From JAICXG01 sp963801255 (GTDB lineage Bacteria; Verrucomicrobiota; Verrucomicrobiia; Chthoniobacterales; UBA10450), in assembly GCA_963801255.1 (NCBI GenBank), contig CAWDEC010000012.1, positions 496,001 to 560,000 on the forward strand: a stretch of DNA of 64,000 nt, given 5' to 3'. Below the pieces are notes generated by a model. That model saw only the letters and a list, made by a program, of their open reading frames with translations. It searched no databases and was not told the origin of the DNA. Positions 44,655-54,026 of the stretch are shown here, piece by piece (positions within the stretch are counted from its first letter, which is position 1; each line of letters begins with the position of its first letter). The position numbers and the translations under genes are program-made.

Positions 44655-46454
44655 GTGGACGAAACCAAAATCCTGAGCCGCGCCGAGATTCCTGAAGCCG
44701 ACAAATGGGACCTCACCCAGTTGTTCGCGAATACCGACAAGTGGAATGAAGATTTCGCCTGGATTCAGGCGACTTTTTCCCTCCTAACGAACTGGAGAGA
44801 CCGGGTGGGCGAATCGGCGAAGTCGTTAGGCGAGCTGCTCGAATTTGAGAAGACGCTCGATCTGAGAATCGAGCGCGTCTATCACTACGCTTCGCTTCAA
44901 CTCGCCGAAGACAGTGCGAATCCGCACTACCTCGCGCGTATGGCACAGCTGCAGAATCTGCTGACCACGATTGGCGAAGCGACCGCCTTTATCGTTCCTG
45001 AAATCCAGGCCATCCCGGATGATCAATTCGCGCAATATCTCGAGGACGGGGCGCTAAAAGAGTGGCGCATTTCTCTGCACAAGATCCGCCGCATGAAGCC
45101 GCATGTGCTTTCGGAAAGGGAAGAGCGCCTGCTCGCGCTCGGCAGTTCGGCGCTGGACGGCTACGACGACGCCTTCTCACAGCTGACAAACGTGGACATG
45201 AAGTTCGGCGTGCTCCTCGACGAGAAAGGTGAGGAGCGTCCTCTGACGCAGAGCTCGTTCAGCTCCTTTCTCGTGAAGCGCGATCACGAACTGCGTAAAC
45301 GCGCGTTTCATCAATTCTATACGGAGTTCCAGGACCACCAGTTCACTCTCGCCTCCGCGCTCGCTTACTCGGTCAAGGCAGATGTCTTTCGGGCACGCGC
45401 GCGCAATTATCCTTCGGCGCTGGAGGCTTCGCTCTTCAAGGACGACATTCCGGCTGAGGTCTACGACGGGCTAATTGCGGCCGTTCGGCAAAACCTGCCA
45501 CCGCTTTATCGTTACTATGAGCTGCGGCGACGTGTCCTCGGCTTGCGCGATCTGCATCATTACGATGTCTACGTCCCGCTCGTCCCGGAAATCGAAACTG
45601 ATGTTTCCTTCGACGAAGCGATCGCGATGGTGCTGGATTCGCTGTCGCCGTTAGGCAGCGACTACGTCCGCTCGTTAGGCGAAGGCTTGCGCGGGCGATG
45701 GTGCGATCGTTACGAGTCGAAAGGCAAACGCAGCGGCGCCTTTTCCAGCGGTAGCTATGGCGCACCGCCTTACATCCTGATGAATTACAAGCATGACGTT
45801 TTTTCCGACGTCTACACTCTCGCCCATGAAGCGGGCCATTCGATGCACAGTTGGTTTTCGCAACGCACGCAGCTTTATCAGGACGCCGATTATCCGATCT
45901 TTCTCGCGGAGGTGGCTTCGACTTTTAACGAAGAACTCCTCACCCACCATCTGCTCGCACAGACCGACGATCCGAAGATGCGCGCTTATCTTCTCAATCG
46001 ACAGGTCGACGACATTCGCAGCACGCTTTTTCGGCAGGTGATGTTTGCCGAGTTTGAGAAGGTCATTCATGCGATCGAAGAACGGGGCGAAGCGCTCACG
46101 CTGGATGTTTTTAAGAGCGAATATCACAAGTTACTCGAAACTTATTTTGGCCCTGAATTTGTTCTCGACGCCGAGCTCGACCTCGAGTGCCTCCGCATTC
46201 CGCATTTCTACAGCGCGTTTTATGTTTATAAATACGCGACCGGGATCTCGGCGGCGATTGCACTGGCGGAACGCGTGCTCTCGGGCGCGCCAGGAGCGGT
46301 CGAGGCGTATCTGGGTTTCCTGGAATCCGGCGGATCGAAATTTCCGATTGAGACCTTGCTCGCAGCTGGAGTCGATATGACTTCGCCCGCGCCGGTAGAA
46401 AGTGCATTGCGTCTTTTCGATCGCCGACTGACCGAACTCGAAGCGATTCTTTGA
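44655..46454 (+). CDS. pepF: Oligoendopeptidase F (M3 metallopeptidase)
   Basis: 599 residues from a GTG. The zinc motif is LAHEAGHSMHSWFS (HExxH, ~395), with a downstream Glu in ADYPIFLAEVASTFNEELL. The N-terminal helical domain (LSRAEIPEADKWDLTQLF) fits M3B peptidases. It degrades short peptides in the cytoplasm. Contains two exact nonamers read as S-L-G. Confidence 0.94.
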   Translation: MDETKILSRAEIPEADKWDLTQLFANTDKWNEDFAWIQATFSLLTNWRDRVGESAKSLGELLEFEKTLDLRIERVYHYASLQLAEDSANPHYLARMAQLQNLLTTIGEATAFIVPEIQAIPDDQFAQYLEDGALKEWRISLHKIRRMKPHVLSEREERLLALGSSALDGYDDAFSQLTNVDMKFGVLLDEKGEERPLTQSSFSSFLVKRDHELRKRAFHQFYTEFQDHQFTLASALAYSVKADVFRARARNYPSALEASLFKDDIPAEVYDGLIAAVRQNLPPLYRYYELRRRVLGLRDLHHYDVYVPLVPEIETDVSFDEAIAMVLDSLSPLGSDYVRSLGEGLRGRWCDRYESKGKRSGAFSSGSYGAPPYILMNYKHDVFSDVYTLAHEAGHSMHSWFSQRTQLYQDADYPIFLAEVASTFNEELLTHHLLAQTDDPKMRAYLLNRQVDDIRSTLFRQVMFAEFEKVIHAIEERGEALTLDVFKSEYHKLLETYFGPEFVLDAELDLECLRIPHFYSAFYVYKYATGISAAIALAERVLSGAPGAVEAYLGFLESGGSKFPIETLLAAGVDMTSPAPVESALRLFDRRLTELEAIL

Positions 46455-46510
46455 CGTTGCCTGGAGCTGAGTGAGGCAACTCGGCCCGCGATTTGCTTTT
46501 CCACAAGTCG

Positions 46511-46984
46511 ATGAGGCTTGAATGGCAATTGCGCAGCGCTTGTGGTTATGCGGAACTCGGCATGGATCGCGAATCCATCGCTGAACTGAATGCGATCCCA
46601 AAAGCGGCACAAAATCGCCCGGAAGTGCTGCAACTCCGGCTGCATCACCTCATGATAAGCAAGTCGTGGCGACGCGCTCTCACGCTCAGCCGCAAACTCT
46701 GTCGCATCGCCCCTGATTGCGGGGCGGGATTTCTCCATGCTGGATTTTGCTTGAATCAGCTCGGGCGCACGGCCGACGCGCGCAAGATGTTGCTCAAGGG
46801 GCCGCCCGCTTTACGGCGCGAGCCGATTTACTATTACAACCTCGGCTGCTACGAAGCGCTCCTCGGTCGCACGCACGACGCACAGCACAATCTCGAGATC
46901 AGCTTTCGAATGGACGAAACTTTCCGCGAGATTGCGCGCAAAGATCCTGATTTGCGTTCGATGCAGAAATTCCTCTGCGTATAG
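46511..46984 (+). CDS. Tetratricopeptide-repeat protein
   Basis: 157 residues from ATG at 46511 (a TTG at 46493 is also in frame). Helix pairs of the TPR kind: CGYAELGMDRESIAELNAIP, VLQLRLHHLMISKSWRRALTLS, AGFLHAGFCLNQLGRTADARKML, YYYNLGCYEALLGRTHDAQHNL. No signal peptide. Probably an adaptor; partner unknown. Confidence 0.8.
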   Translation: MRLEWQLRSACGYAELGMDRESIAELNAIPKAAQNRPEVLQLRLHHLMISKSWRRALTLSRKLCRIAPDCGAGFLHAGFCLNQLGRTADARKMLLKGPPALRREPIYYYNLGCYEALLGRTHDAQHNLEISFRMDETFREIARKDPDLRSMQKFLCV

Positions 46985-47076
46985 CGGCCATCGGTTTGCT
47001 TTGCATCTCCACTCGCGCTCGAGCCTTTCCTGTGAAAACATTCTCGGTCCCCCGGAGTTCCAATCTTTTTGCGCCC

Positions 47077-48225
47077 ATGCCTAATGAATCCGCTGCTGCC
47101 ATCGTCTACTCTCGCACTAATCCTTTTCCCTCCAGGGTGCGGGTCAATCGCCGTCTAAACGCGCCTGATTCCGAGAAGGACACGCGCCATTTCGAGCTGA
47201 CACTCGAAGGTTCTGGCCTGAGCTACGAAGTCGGCGAATCGGTTGCCGTTTATCCGACAAACTGCCCGGACCTGGTTGATGAGATCCTGGCGGCACTCGG
47301 CGCAAAAGGCGACGAGACCGTGCCTAACAACAAAGGCGCCCAGACTACTTTGCGTGAGGCGCTCCTGCGCGATTACAGCATTACCCAACCGACGCCAAAG
47401 ATTTTGCGCGCCATCGCCGAGCGTGCCTCTGCCGCGCCGCTTCTCAGCGAGCTGCTCGACCCGGAGCGCAAACAGGACCTCGAAACCTATCTCTGGGGAA
47501 TGGAGACGATCGATTTCCTCACCGAGCATCCCTCGGCCAGGTTTGAACCAGCCGAGTTCGTTAGTCTGCTGGCCAAATTACAGCCGCGTCTGTACTCCGT
47601 CGCCTCGAGCCTGAAAGCCTATCCCGACCAAGTGCATTTCATCATCGACGTCGTGACCTATGAAAGCCATGGCCGAAAACGCAAAGGCGTTTGCTCGACC
47701 TTTCTCGCCGACCGTTGCGCCGAGTGTCCGGCGCCGATATTTCCGAGCAAATCAAAATTCCATCTCCCGGAAGATGGCAGCGCGCCAATCATCATGGTCG
47801 GACCGGGGACAGGCGTGGCTCCGTTTCGCGCCTTCTTGCAGGAGCGCCAGGTGACTGGTGCGCACGGCAGGAGCTGGCTGTTCTTCGGGGCACAACGCGA
47901 AAAGAGCGATTTCTATTACCAGGACGAATTCGAAAAGTTCATGGCTGACGGTTTGCTGACCCGGCTTGACACGGCCTTTTCGCGTGACCAGGCGCACAAG
48001 ATTTACGTACAGCATCGCATGCTAGGCTCCGCCGGCGAACTCTGGAAATGGCTGGAGGAAGGCGCCTACTTCTACGTTTGTGGGGATGCGAAACGGATGG
48101 CGAAGGACGTGGACGCTGCGCTGCGGCAGATTATCCAGCAACAGGGCGGGCTGAGCGTGGAGGAGGCCAATGCCTATGTGGAAAAGCTCAAGAGTGACAA
48201 GCGTTATCGACGCGACGTTTACTAG
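47077..48225 (+). CDS. Sulfite reductase flavoprotein-like subunit lacking the flavodoxin domain
   Basis: 382 residues from MPNESAAAIVYSRTNPFPS. It has the FAD domain of the CysJ/CPR type (LSYEVGESVAVYPTNCPDLVDE, RLYSVASS, KGVCSTFLADR) and the NADP domain (MVGPGTGVAPFRAFLQER, FFGAQREKSDFYYQDE, YFYVCGDAKRMAKDV), ending RDVY. The FMN (flavodoxin) domain is absent, so electrons must pass to a separate ferredoxin or flavodoxin, or directly to a sulfite reductase. No hemoprotein gene is in the window. Confidence 0.88.
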   Translation: MPNESAAAIVYSRTNPFPSRVRVNRRLNAPDSEKDTRHFELTLEGSGLSYEVGESVAVYPTNCPDLVDEILAALGAKGDETVPNNKGAQTTLREALLRDYSITQPTPKILRAIAERASAAPLLSELLDPERKQDLETYLWGMETIDFLTEHPSARFEPAEFVSLLAKLQPRLYSVASSLKAYPDQVHFIIDVVTYESHGRKRKGVCSTFLADRCAECPAPIFPSKSKFHLPEDGSAPIIMVGPGTGVAPFRAFLQERQVTGAHGRSWLFFGAQREKSDFYYQDEFEKFMADGLLTRLDTAFSRDQAHKIYVQHRMLGSAGELWKWLEEGAYFYVCGDAKRMAKDVDAALRQIIQQQGGLSVEEANAYVEKLKSDKRYRRDVY

Positions 48226-48244
48226 GCGAGCTGTTTTCTTCTCG

Positions 48245-48490
48245 TTAGGTAAATCGGCACCTCCATACGCAGAAAAAATAAGCCAGGGCGCTCATCGCAG
48301 CGATTGTTGCCCCTGACAAAAGCCACCACGGACGATAGGTGATCGTTAGGCGACCGTGCGCTCCCGGCGGGAGACTGACGATGGGATTCAATCCACGGTA
48401 CGACGTTACAGCCAGCTGTTCGTTTCCAATTTTCGCCCGGTAGACGTCAAAATCGGGTCGCGCAAGGGCCAGCACGAAGCGCCGGAATGT
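48245..48490 (-). pseudogene. Fragment of a membrane protein C-terminus, possibly YfhO-like
   Basis: A GTG at 48475 gives 76 residues ending PPGAHGRLTITYRPWWLLSGATIAAMSALAYFF, which looks like the last beta-rich turn plus terminal helix of a large membrane protein such as YfhO. It follows the MBL gene stop in the same frame with no own leader. It may be a remnant of a longer gene or a small coding sequence. Confidence 0.35.
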
Positions 48491-49447
48491 TTAGAGGACG
48501 ACCGGTCGGCCTTCCGTCATCAGCAACACCTTGTCCTCGACGCCGTTTTCGCGCGCGCTTGAGAGCAGACGCTGCGGTGGCTCGTTGAGCGGTTCGAAGC
48601 CAAGTCTGAAGGTGCCGTAATGCATCGGCACGAGCATGCGGCCGCCGAGCTCAAGAAAGGCACGCACCGCTTCCTCCGGGTTCATATGCACTTCGCGTTT
48701 GCTCGGTGCGTCGTACGCGCCGATCGGCAGAAGCGCGATCTCTATCGGGAAACGCTTTCCAATTTCCCGGAAGCCTTGGAAGTAAGCACTGTCGCCGCAA
48801 TGGAAAATTGACCGGTCGTTCCCTTCGATGACGAAACCGCCAAACCCACGATGCTGATCGTGCAACATACGCGCACCCCAATGGTGGCAAGGCGTGAGCG
48901 AAACTTTGAGCGGGCCCAATCGGACGCCCTGCCATTCATCCAGTTCATGCACAATGTTGAATCCGAGGTCATGGACCAGGTTTCCGACGCCGGTCGGAAC
49001 GACAATCGGCTGATCGGCCGCGACACGCCGCAGGGTCCGCCGGTCGAGATGATCGAAGTGCGCGTGCGTGACCAGAACCGTATCGATCGACGGAAGGTTA
49101 TCGATATGAAGACCCGGGCGCTTGAGCCGCTTGATCACGCTCAGCCACATCGACCAATTAGGATCAATGAGGACGTTCATCCCACTGAGTTGGATGAGGA
49201 ACGACGCATGCCCAATCCAAGTGATGCAAATTTCGCCGGGTTTTACTTTTGGAAAAAGCGGGTTGGCGCGCGAGCCACTTCGTTTGGTAAAAAGCGAGGG
49301 AATGAGAACCTCAGTGAGAAAATTGCGCTTGTGCCAGTCGAGCCCCGGTTTGAGTCCGACGCGACGGCGCACGGTCGGTTTTTCGCTTCCGTTCTCCGCG
49401 CCAGCTCGGATAACGCTGCGTCTCTTGCGGGAAAAGGGTCTCTCCAC
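48491..49447 (-). CDS. MBL-fold metallo-hydrolase (NAPE-PLD/UlaG-like)
   Basis: 318 residues. Metal motif THAHFDHLDRRTLRR (HxHxDH, ~125), with later ligands in TPCHHWGARM, FHCGDSAYF and LVPMHYGTFRLGFEP. The set matches the NAPE-PLD-like branch of the metallo-beta-lactamase fold. Substrate unknown; the start is uncertain because the first ~60 residues are basic and poorly patterned. Confidence 0.85.
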   Translation of the reverse strand: MERPFSRKRRSVIRAGAENGSEKPTVRRRVGLKPGLDWHKRNFLTEVLIPSLFTKRSGSRANPLFPKVKPGEICITWIGHASFLIQLSGMNVLIDPNWSMWLSVIKRLKRPGLHIDNLPSIDTVLVTHAHFDHLDRRTLRRVAADQPIVVPTGVGNLVHDLGFNIVHELDEWQGVRLGPLKVSLTPCHHWGARMLHDQHRGFGGFVIEGNDRSIFHCGDSAYFQGFREIGKRFPIEIALLPIGAYDAPSKREVHMNPEEAVRAFLELGGRMLVPMHYGTFRLGFEPLNEPPQRLLSSARENGVEDKVLLMTEGRPVVL

Positions 49448-49549
49448 GGTCGCCCAACCATATGAACGAAGGAGGGCGAAGCAATCGTTTTGCAGGCTGA
49501 TAGCGACGACAAACGAGGAACCAACGCTCTATCGGCCTAACGAAAGCTC

Positions 49550-51829
49550 ATGAAGCCAGCCTGTTCTCCCCGGCAACCGCTCCTCGGAGTGGCGTTCAGT
49601 GCGAGCGGCGGAATCCTTCTCGCTGAGTTCGTCAAGGCGCCACTCCCGATTCTTTGCCTAACAACCGCCCTGATCTCGCTCGTGGCCCTGCTCCGGCCAA
49701 GGATTTGGCTGACGTATTTCCTGGTCGTCAGCGGTTTCTTCAGCTTGCACCTCCGACAGCAAAACGATTCGCCAGGTAAGACGCTGGCGGCGCGAATTAA
49801 CGGCCGCGCACGGCAGGTGACGGTAACCGGACTGACGGCCAGCGAGCCAAAGGTTGCGCCTAACGAGTATTCGACCTTCGATCTTCGGCTGGAGACGATT
49901 GACTTCGAGGGCCGGACAGAAGCCTGCCACGCAACAGTGAGGGCGCGTTGTAAGTTGATGCCGCAATTTGGCGATGCACTCCGATTGCGTGGCACGATTG
50001 AATCAATTCCGCCCGCACGAAATCCAGGTGTCTTCGATCTCCGCGCATACCTGGCTCGACGCGACATTTTTCTGGGCATCTTCGCTCGTTATCCCGAGGA
50101 CGTTTCGATTCTCCAAATCGGAGGAGGAAACGTCGTTACACGCACGGCAATGCGAGCGCGCCGTTGGATGCGCGGGACGCTCGGCCGCGGTCTGGAGGAT
50201 TCGCCGGAAGTCACTGCACTAATCGATGGGATGGCGCTCGGCATCCGGCACGACGCGCCTAAAGACATTGAGGAGCCGTTTCAGCAAACTGGAACACTGC
50301 ATTTGTTTGCGGTTGCGGGCTTACACGTCGGGATCGTGGCGCAACTGCTTTGGATCGTGGCGTCTCTTCTGCGTTTGCCTCGAGGAATCGCGGCGGCGGC
50401 GATTATTCCCTGTCTTTATTTCTATTCCGCGGTCACCGGGTTTCACGTCTCCAGTGTGCGGGCCGCGACCATGGCCGCCTTCTTATTAGGCGGAATTTTT
50501 TTCGATCGGCCGGTGCTCGCACTTAACAGTCTGGCGGGTGCAGCGGTCCTGATCCTCGCCTGCGATAGCAACCAGCTCTTCACTTCCGGCTTTCAACTCT
50601 CCTTTGCCGTCGTGGGCGCGATCTTGATTTTTCGTGACCGGCTCTTTCGCGTGTTGCTGCGGCCGGCGCAATCCGATCCGTTTCTTCCGCGCAGTCTTGT
50701 CAGTCGCGGCCGTCGAACCTTTGAGCGCACCTACCGCTGGCTGGCAAGCGGTATCGCTGTCTCGAGCGCTGCCTGGATCGGATCTCTGTTCTTCATCATC
50801 TGGTATTTCTATCTCATCACGCCGATCTCGCTCCTCGCCAACCTCTTCATAGTCCCAGTGGCATTTTGCGTTCTAGCGGTCGTCTTGATGTCTCTCGTGA
50901 CTGCGCTGTTTTCCGCGGCTTTGTCGCTCGTTTTCAACAATGCCAATTGGAGTCTGGCGAAATTAATTTTCGGCGTTGTGCAGGTATTTGCCTACCCGCC
51001 AAGTGGTCACACTTATGTTGAGCGGCCGCATTGGCCATCAGGCGCTCGCGCGGAGATAACTGTCCTGGATGCAGGCGCGGGCGCGGCAGTGCATCTACGG
51101 TCAGATGACTGCGATTGGTTATTGGATTGTGCGAGCGCGCGCGATTATCAAAATATCCTGCGCGACTATTTGCACGCGCGCGGCATCAACCGCCTCGATG
51201 GGTTGATGCTGAGTCACGGAGATGCGCGACATATCGGTGGCGCGCTGCAGGTGTTCGAAGAATTCAATCCGCGCCGCGTGATCGACAATGGTGCGCCCGA
51301 TCGTTCCAGCGTGCATCATGCGCTTTCCGTTAGGCTGAAGAAGCGCGAAATGGCGACGCGCGGAAAAATCTTCGCACTCTCACCGGCCGTGAAGGCGCGC
51401 GTGCTTTATCCGGTCGCCGGCATTCAGGTAAATGCGGCCGATGACGCTGCGCTGGTTATGCAGCTAATCATTCAGGAAAAGCATCGCGTGCTCTTCGTTT
51501 CGGATAGTGGACTCGCGACCGAGAGCGTGCTGCTCGCTCAGCCTAACAACTTGCGAAGCGATATCCTGATTAAAGGTCAGCACCACAGTGGACAGTCCGG
51601 CTCACCCGCGTTTCTCGAGGCGGTGCGACCACAATTAATTGTAGCGACTTCGGTGGATTTTCCCACACGTGAGAGGATTCCCGACGATTGGGCGAAAATG
51701 GTGCGCGAACGTGGGATACCATTATTCCGCCAGGATGAGACCGGCGCGGTGCAACTGGAATTCTTTCGCGACGACTGGCGCGCGACAAGTTTCCTCACTC
51801 AGGAAATCTTACGCAGATCAAGCCGGTAA
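49550..51829 (+). CDS. comEC: ComEC/Rec2 DNA-uptake channel
   Basis: 759 residues. N-terminal hydrophobic helices and an OB-like DUF4131 region come first (GRARQVTVTGLTASEPKVAPNE). The Competence domain with multiple helices follows (~230-480; GTLHLFAVAGLHVGIVAQLLW, FYSAVTGFHVSSVRAATMA). The C-terminal MBL domain is at ~500-720 (EITVLDAGAGAAVHLR, LSHGDARHIGG, LKGQHHSGQSGS region). It carries single-stranded DNA across the inner membrane in natural transformation. The MBL motif reads HGDARH rather than HxDxDH. An exact nonamer tag sits 6 bp before the ATG and another lies inside the gene. Confidence 0.92.
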   Translation: MKPACSPRQPLLGVAFSASGGILLAEFVKAPLPILCLTTALISLVALLRPRIWLTYFLVVSGFFSLHLRQQNDSPGKTLAARINGRARQVTVTGLTASEPKVAPNEYSTFDLRLETIDFEGRTEACHATVRARCKLMPQFGDALRLRGTIESIPPARNPGVFDLRAYLARRDIFLGIFARYPEDVSILQIGGGNVVTRTAMRARRWMRGTLGRGLEDSPEVTALIDGMALGIRHDAPKDIEEPFQQTGTLHLFAVAGLHVGIVAQLLWIVASLLRLPRGIAAAAIIPCLYFYSAVTGFHVSSVRAATMAAFLLGGIFFDRPVLALNSLAGAAVLILACDSNQLFTSGFQLSFAVVGAILIFRDRLFRVLLRPAQSDPFLPRSLVSRGRRTFERTYRWLASGIAVSSAAWIGSLFFIIWYFYLITPISLLANLFIVPVAFCVLAVVLMSLVTALFSAALSLVFNNANWSLAKLIFGVVQVFAYPPSGHTYVERPHWPSGARAEITVLDAGAGAAVHLRSDDCDWLLDCASARDYQNILRDYLHARGINRLDGLMLSHGDARHIGGALQVFEEFNPRRVIDNGAPDRSSVHHALSVRLKKREMATRGKIFALSPAVKARVLYPVAGIQVNAADDAALVMQLIIQEKHRVLFVSDSGLATESVLLAQPNNLRSDILIKGQHHSGQSGSPAFLEAVRPQLIVATSVDFPTRERIPDDWAKMVRERGIPLFRQDETGAVQLEFFRDDWRATSFLTQEILRRSSR

Positions 51830-52458
51830 ATCGGCGCCGCGTCTCGCACAAAGTGTCGCTCAAAGGTCGTGAGCGGGAAAAGTTCGTCGGGGTGCGGCTC
51901 GTTCGGAGCAAAGAGCTGAGGAGGAATCAGATCGCGGATCACAGAGAAATAATTTTCCTGGTCCGTTGCGATGCGGAAGCGCCCGCCCGGCACGAGCATA
52001 CGATGAATAGCCTCGAGAAACGCTGGTTGCACTATACGTCGGCGCTTGTGTTTCTTCTTCGGCCAGGGATCAGGAAAGAGCAGATGGACGACGTCGACGG
52101 ATTCCGGCGCAAGCAGATATTGGATGGCATAACTGCTCTCGATGCGAAGGTAACGCACGTTTTGTACGCCGAGCCGGGTGACCTTGCGACACCCGCGCAA
52201 GACTCGACCACCGAGCCGCTCGATTCCCAAGAAATTGCGTTCTGGAAATTTAGCCGCCAACTCCGCCACAAAGCCGCCGTCGCCGCAACCGAGATCGACT
52301 TCGAGGATTGCCTTGCGTCCGAAAACCTTTTCCAGATCGAGGGGCGCAAAATAATCTTGCGGAATCAATTCGATATCGGGAAAGCGCGGCGCATCGTCGC
52401 GTTCCTCCCTGGTTTCCGCGTCGCCAGCCGAAACAGTTTGGAATATTTGATGATCCAT
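51799..52458 (-). CDS. trmB: tRNA (guanine46-N7)-methyltransferase
   Basis: 219 residues. The SAM site EVDLGCGDGGFVAELA, NFLGIERLGGRVLRG, VHLLFPDPWPKKKHKRRRI and the late FRIATDQENYF match TrmB. It modifies G46 of tRNA. The 3' end overlaps comEC convergently by 31 bp. Confidence 0.94.
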   Translation of the reverse strand: MDHQIFQTVSAGDAETREERDDAPRFPDIELIPQDYFAPLDLEKVFGRKAILEVDLGCGDGGFVAELAAKFPERNFLGIERLGGRVLRGCRKVTRLGVQNVRYLRIESSYAIQYLLAPESVDVVHLLFPDPWPKKKHKRRRIVQPAFLEAIHRMLVPGGRFRIATDQENYFSVIRDLIPPQLFAPNEPHPDELFPLTTFERHFVRDAAPIYRLDLRKIS

Positions 52459-52478
52459 TGGATTCCTAGGAAACAGCC

Positions 52479-53060
52479 ATGATTAAATCCTTACTCACTC
52501 TCGCTCTTTGTGTCCTCGCCGTCACGGCGCAGGCTGAAACCAAGACCGCCGTTTTCGCCGGCGGCTGCTTTTGGTGTATGCAGCCGCCGTTCGATCAAGC
52601 CAAGGGTGTTACGCAAACAATCGTCGGATACACCGGCGGAAGCAAAGAAACGGCCAATTACAATCTTGTTTCGGCGCACAAAACTCAGCATCGCGAAGCG
52701 ATCGAAGTGACTTACGATCCGGCGAAGATCTCTTATGATCAATTGCTCGATATTTTCTGGCGCAACATCAATCCAACACAGGCCGACGGGCAGTTTCACG
52801 ACATTGGGCTTTCGTATCAGGCGGCAATTTATTATGGGAGCGAGGAGGAGAAAAAGATCGCTCAAGTTTCGAAAGAAAAGCTCGGGAAATCGGGCAGATT
52901 CGATAAGCCGATCGTGACCGAGATTTTACCTCGCCAGCCGTTTTATCCCGGAGAGGATTATCATCAGAAATATTACCTGAAAAATCCGGCCGAGTTCGAA
53001 GCCTATCATGTCGGCTCCGGCCGGGTGAGCTATTTGGATCAAATCTGGGGCAAGAAGTGA
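52479..53060 (+). CDS. msrA: Secreted peptide-methionine (S)-S-oxide reductase
   Basis: 193 residues with a signal peptide (LLTLALCVLAVTAQA). The catalytic motif is GGCFWCMQPPFDQAKGV, with GYTGG, QHREAIEVTYDPAKISY and PGEDYHQKYYLKNP, all standard MsrA. Export suggests repair of oxidised methionine in periplasmic proteins. Divergent from trmB with a 20-bp gap between starts. Confidence 0.93.
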   Translation: MIKSLLTLALCVLAVTAQAETKTAVFAGGCFWCMQPPFDQAKGVTQTIVGYTGGSKETANYNLVSAHKTQHREAIEVTYDPAKISYDQLLDIFWRNINPTQADGQFHDIGLSYQAAIYYGSEEEKKIAQVSKEKLGKSGRFDKPIVTEILPRQPFYPGEDYHQKYYLKNPAEFEAYHVGSGRVSYLDQIWGKK

Positions 53061-53105
53061 ACCTGCAAGGAGACTTTTGGTCCAACAGGGATCCTTGGCC
53101 GACGA

Positions 53106-53378
53106 TCAGCTTTTCTTCTCGGAAATGACGTGGCCGCTCATCGCATCAATAGTCACATGCTTGACATGCCGTCCTTTCCGCCCGGTGATGTCAACCGACC
53201 AGACGAGTTTGCCCTCGACCGTCCCTAGTTGAGCGGCGGTGACCCGGGAATTACGGTGCTTCTTGAGCGCGATATGTTCGGCTTCGTTTTTAGTAATCTT
53301 GGCCGTGGCATCCGGGCTCGCGCCAAACGCTGAAAAGCAGAGGACGAGCGACAGGGCCAGAAGAGAAAGAATCTTCAT
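53106..53378 (-). CDS. Small PepSY-domain secreted protein
   Basis: 90 residues: a signal peptide (LSLLALSLVLCFSAFGA) and one PepSY-type domain, ITKNEAEHIALKKHRNSRVTAAQLGTVEGKLVWSVDI...VTIDAMSGHVI. Such domains often inhibit proteases or act in envelope redox systems. Convergent with msrA. Confidence 0.82.
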   Translation of the reverse strand: MKILSLLALSLVLCFSAFGASPDATAKITKNEAEHIALKKHRNSRVTAAQLGTVEGKLVWSVDITGRKGRHVKHVTIDAMSGHVISEKKS

Positions 53379-53454
53379 ATCAAAATGAAGCGACTTTCCG
53401 TGCGTTTACGCAAGCAAAAGTAGGATCGCGCCGGTTTTTCCGCTGCTTATCGCG

Positions 53455-53910
53455 CTAGAATTTATAAATATCCGAGTGGGGTTCGACGAATTCGGCATAG
53501 GAGACCGTCATCGGTTCGTTCAGGGCTTTCGACAAGCCTTTCGCTAAAATTCCGGCGATGAGCTTCGGCTCGCGCGTGTAGATAGGGATCGGAAACGAGC
53601 CCGCATTCCGATCATAGCCATAAATCGTGCCCGCCGTTTCCCAGACGCAGTAGGCGTGGCCAGCTGGATGATCCTTGTAACGAACGAGCAGGATCTTGGC
53701 CCAGAAATTTTTCTCCAAGCCGTGCTGAGTTTCCAGAACGGCAAGATAATTACAGGCGGAAATCACGCAGCCGTTGAGAATAACGAGATCGTTGTCCGTT
53801 GGGGTAAGAACAACCTTCTGCGGCTGAATCGCGCTAAAGGCGAGCGCGCCGACGCAGCCGAGGCCGGCGAGCCAGAGCGGAAAAAAGCGAACTCGGAAAT
53901 TAAGCGGCAT
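53455..53910 (-). CDS. Exported or anchored protein, possibly of papain/transglutaminase-like fold
   Basis: 151 residues. An N-terminal helix (FPLWLAGLGCVGALAFSAI) precedes a domain with a conserved-looking Cys (SACNYLAVLE), then HAYCVWETAGTIYGYDRNAG. A Cys followed by a His in an H-A-x-x-VW context and a later Asp is the pattern of bacterial transglutaminase-like cysteine proteins. I do not recognise the family with certainty. Confidence 0.5.
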   Translation of the reverse strand: MPLNFRVRFFPLWLAGLGCVGALAFSAIQPQKVVLTPTDNDLVILNGCVISACNYLAVLETQHGLEKNFWAKILLVRYKDHPAGHAYCVWETAGTIYGYDRNAGSFPIPIYTREPKLIAGILAKGLSKALNEPMTVSYAEFVEPHSDIYKF

Positions 53911-54026
53911 TTGTGAAAGCCTATGGATTTTATAACACCTGTGCCGCTTTCTTGGGAAGCGATACTTTTCACTTTCTCGGCCAATTCGTCATTGACATTG
54001 ACCAACCGGCATCAGCAGTCGGCAGA

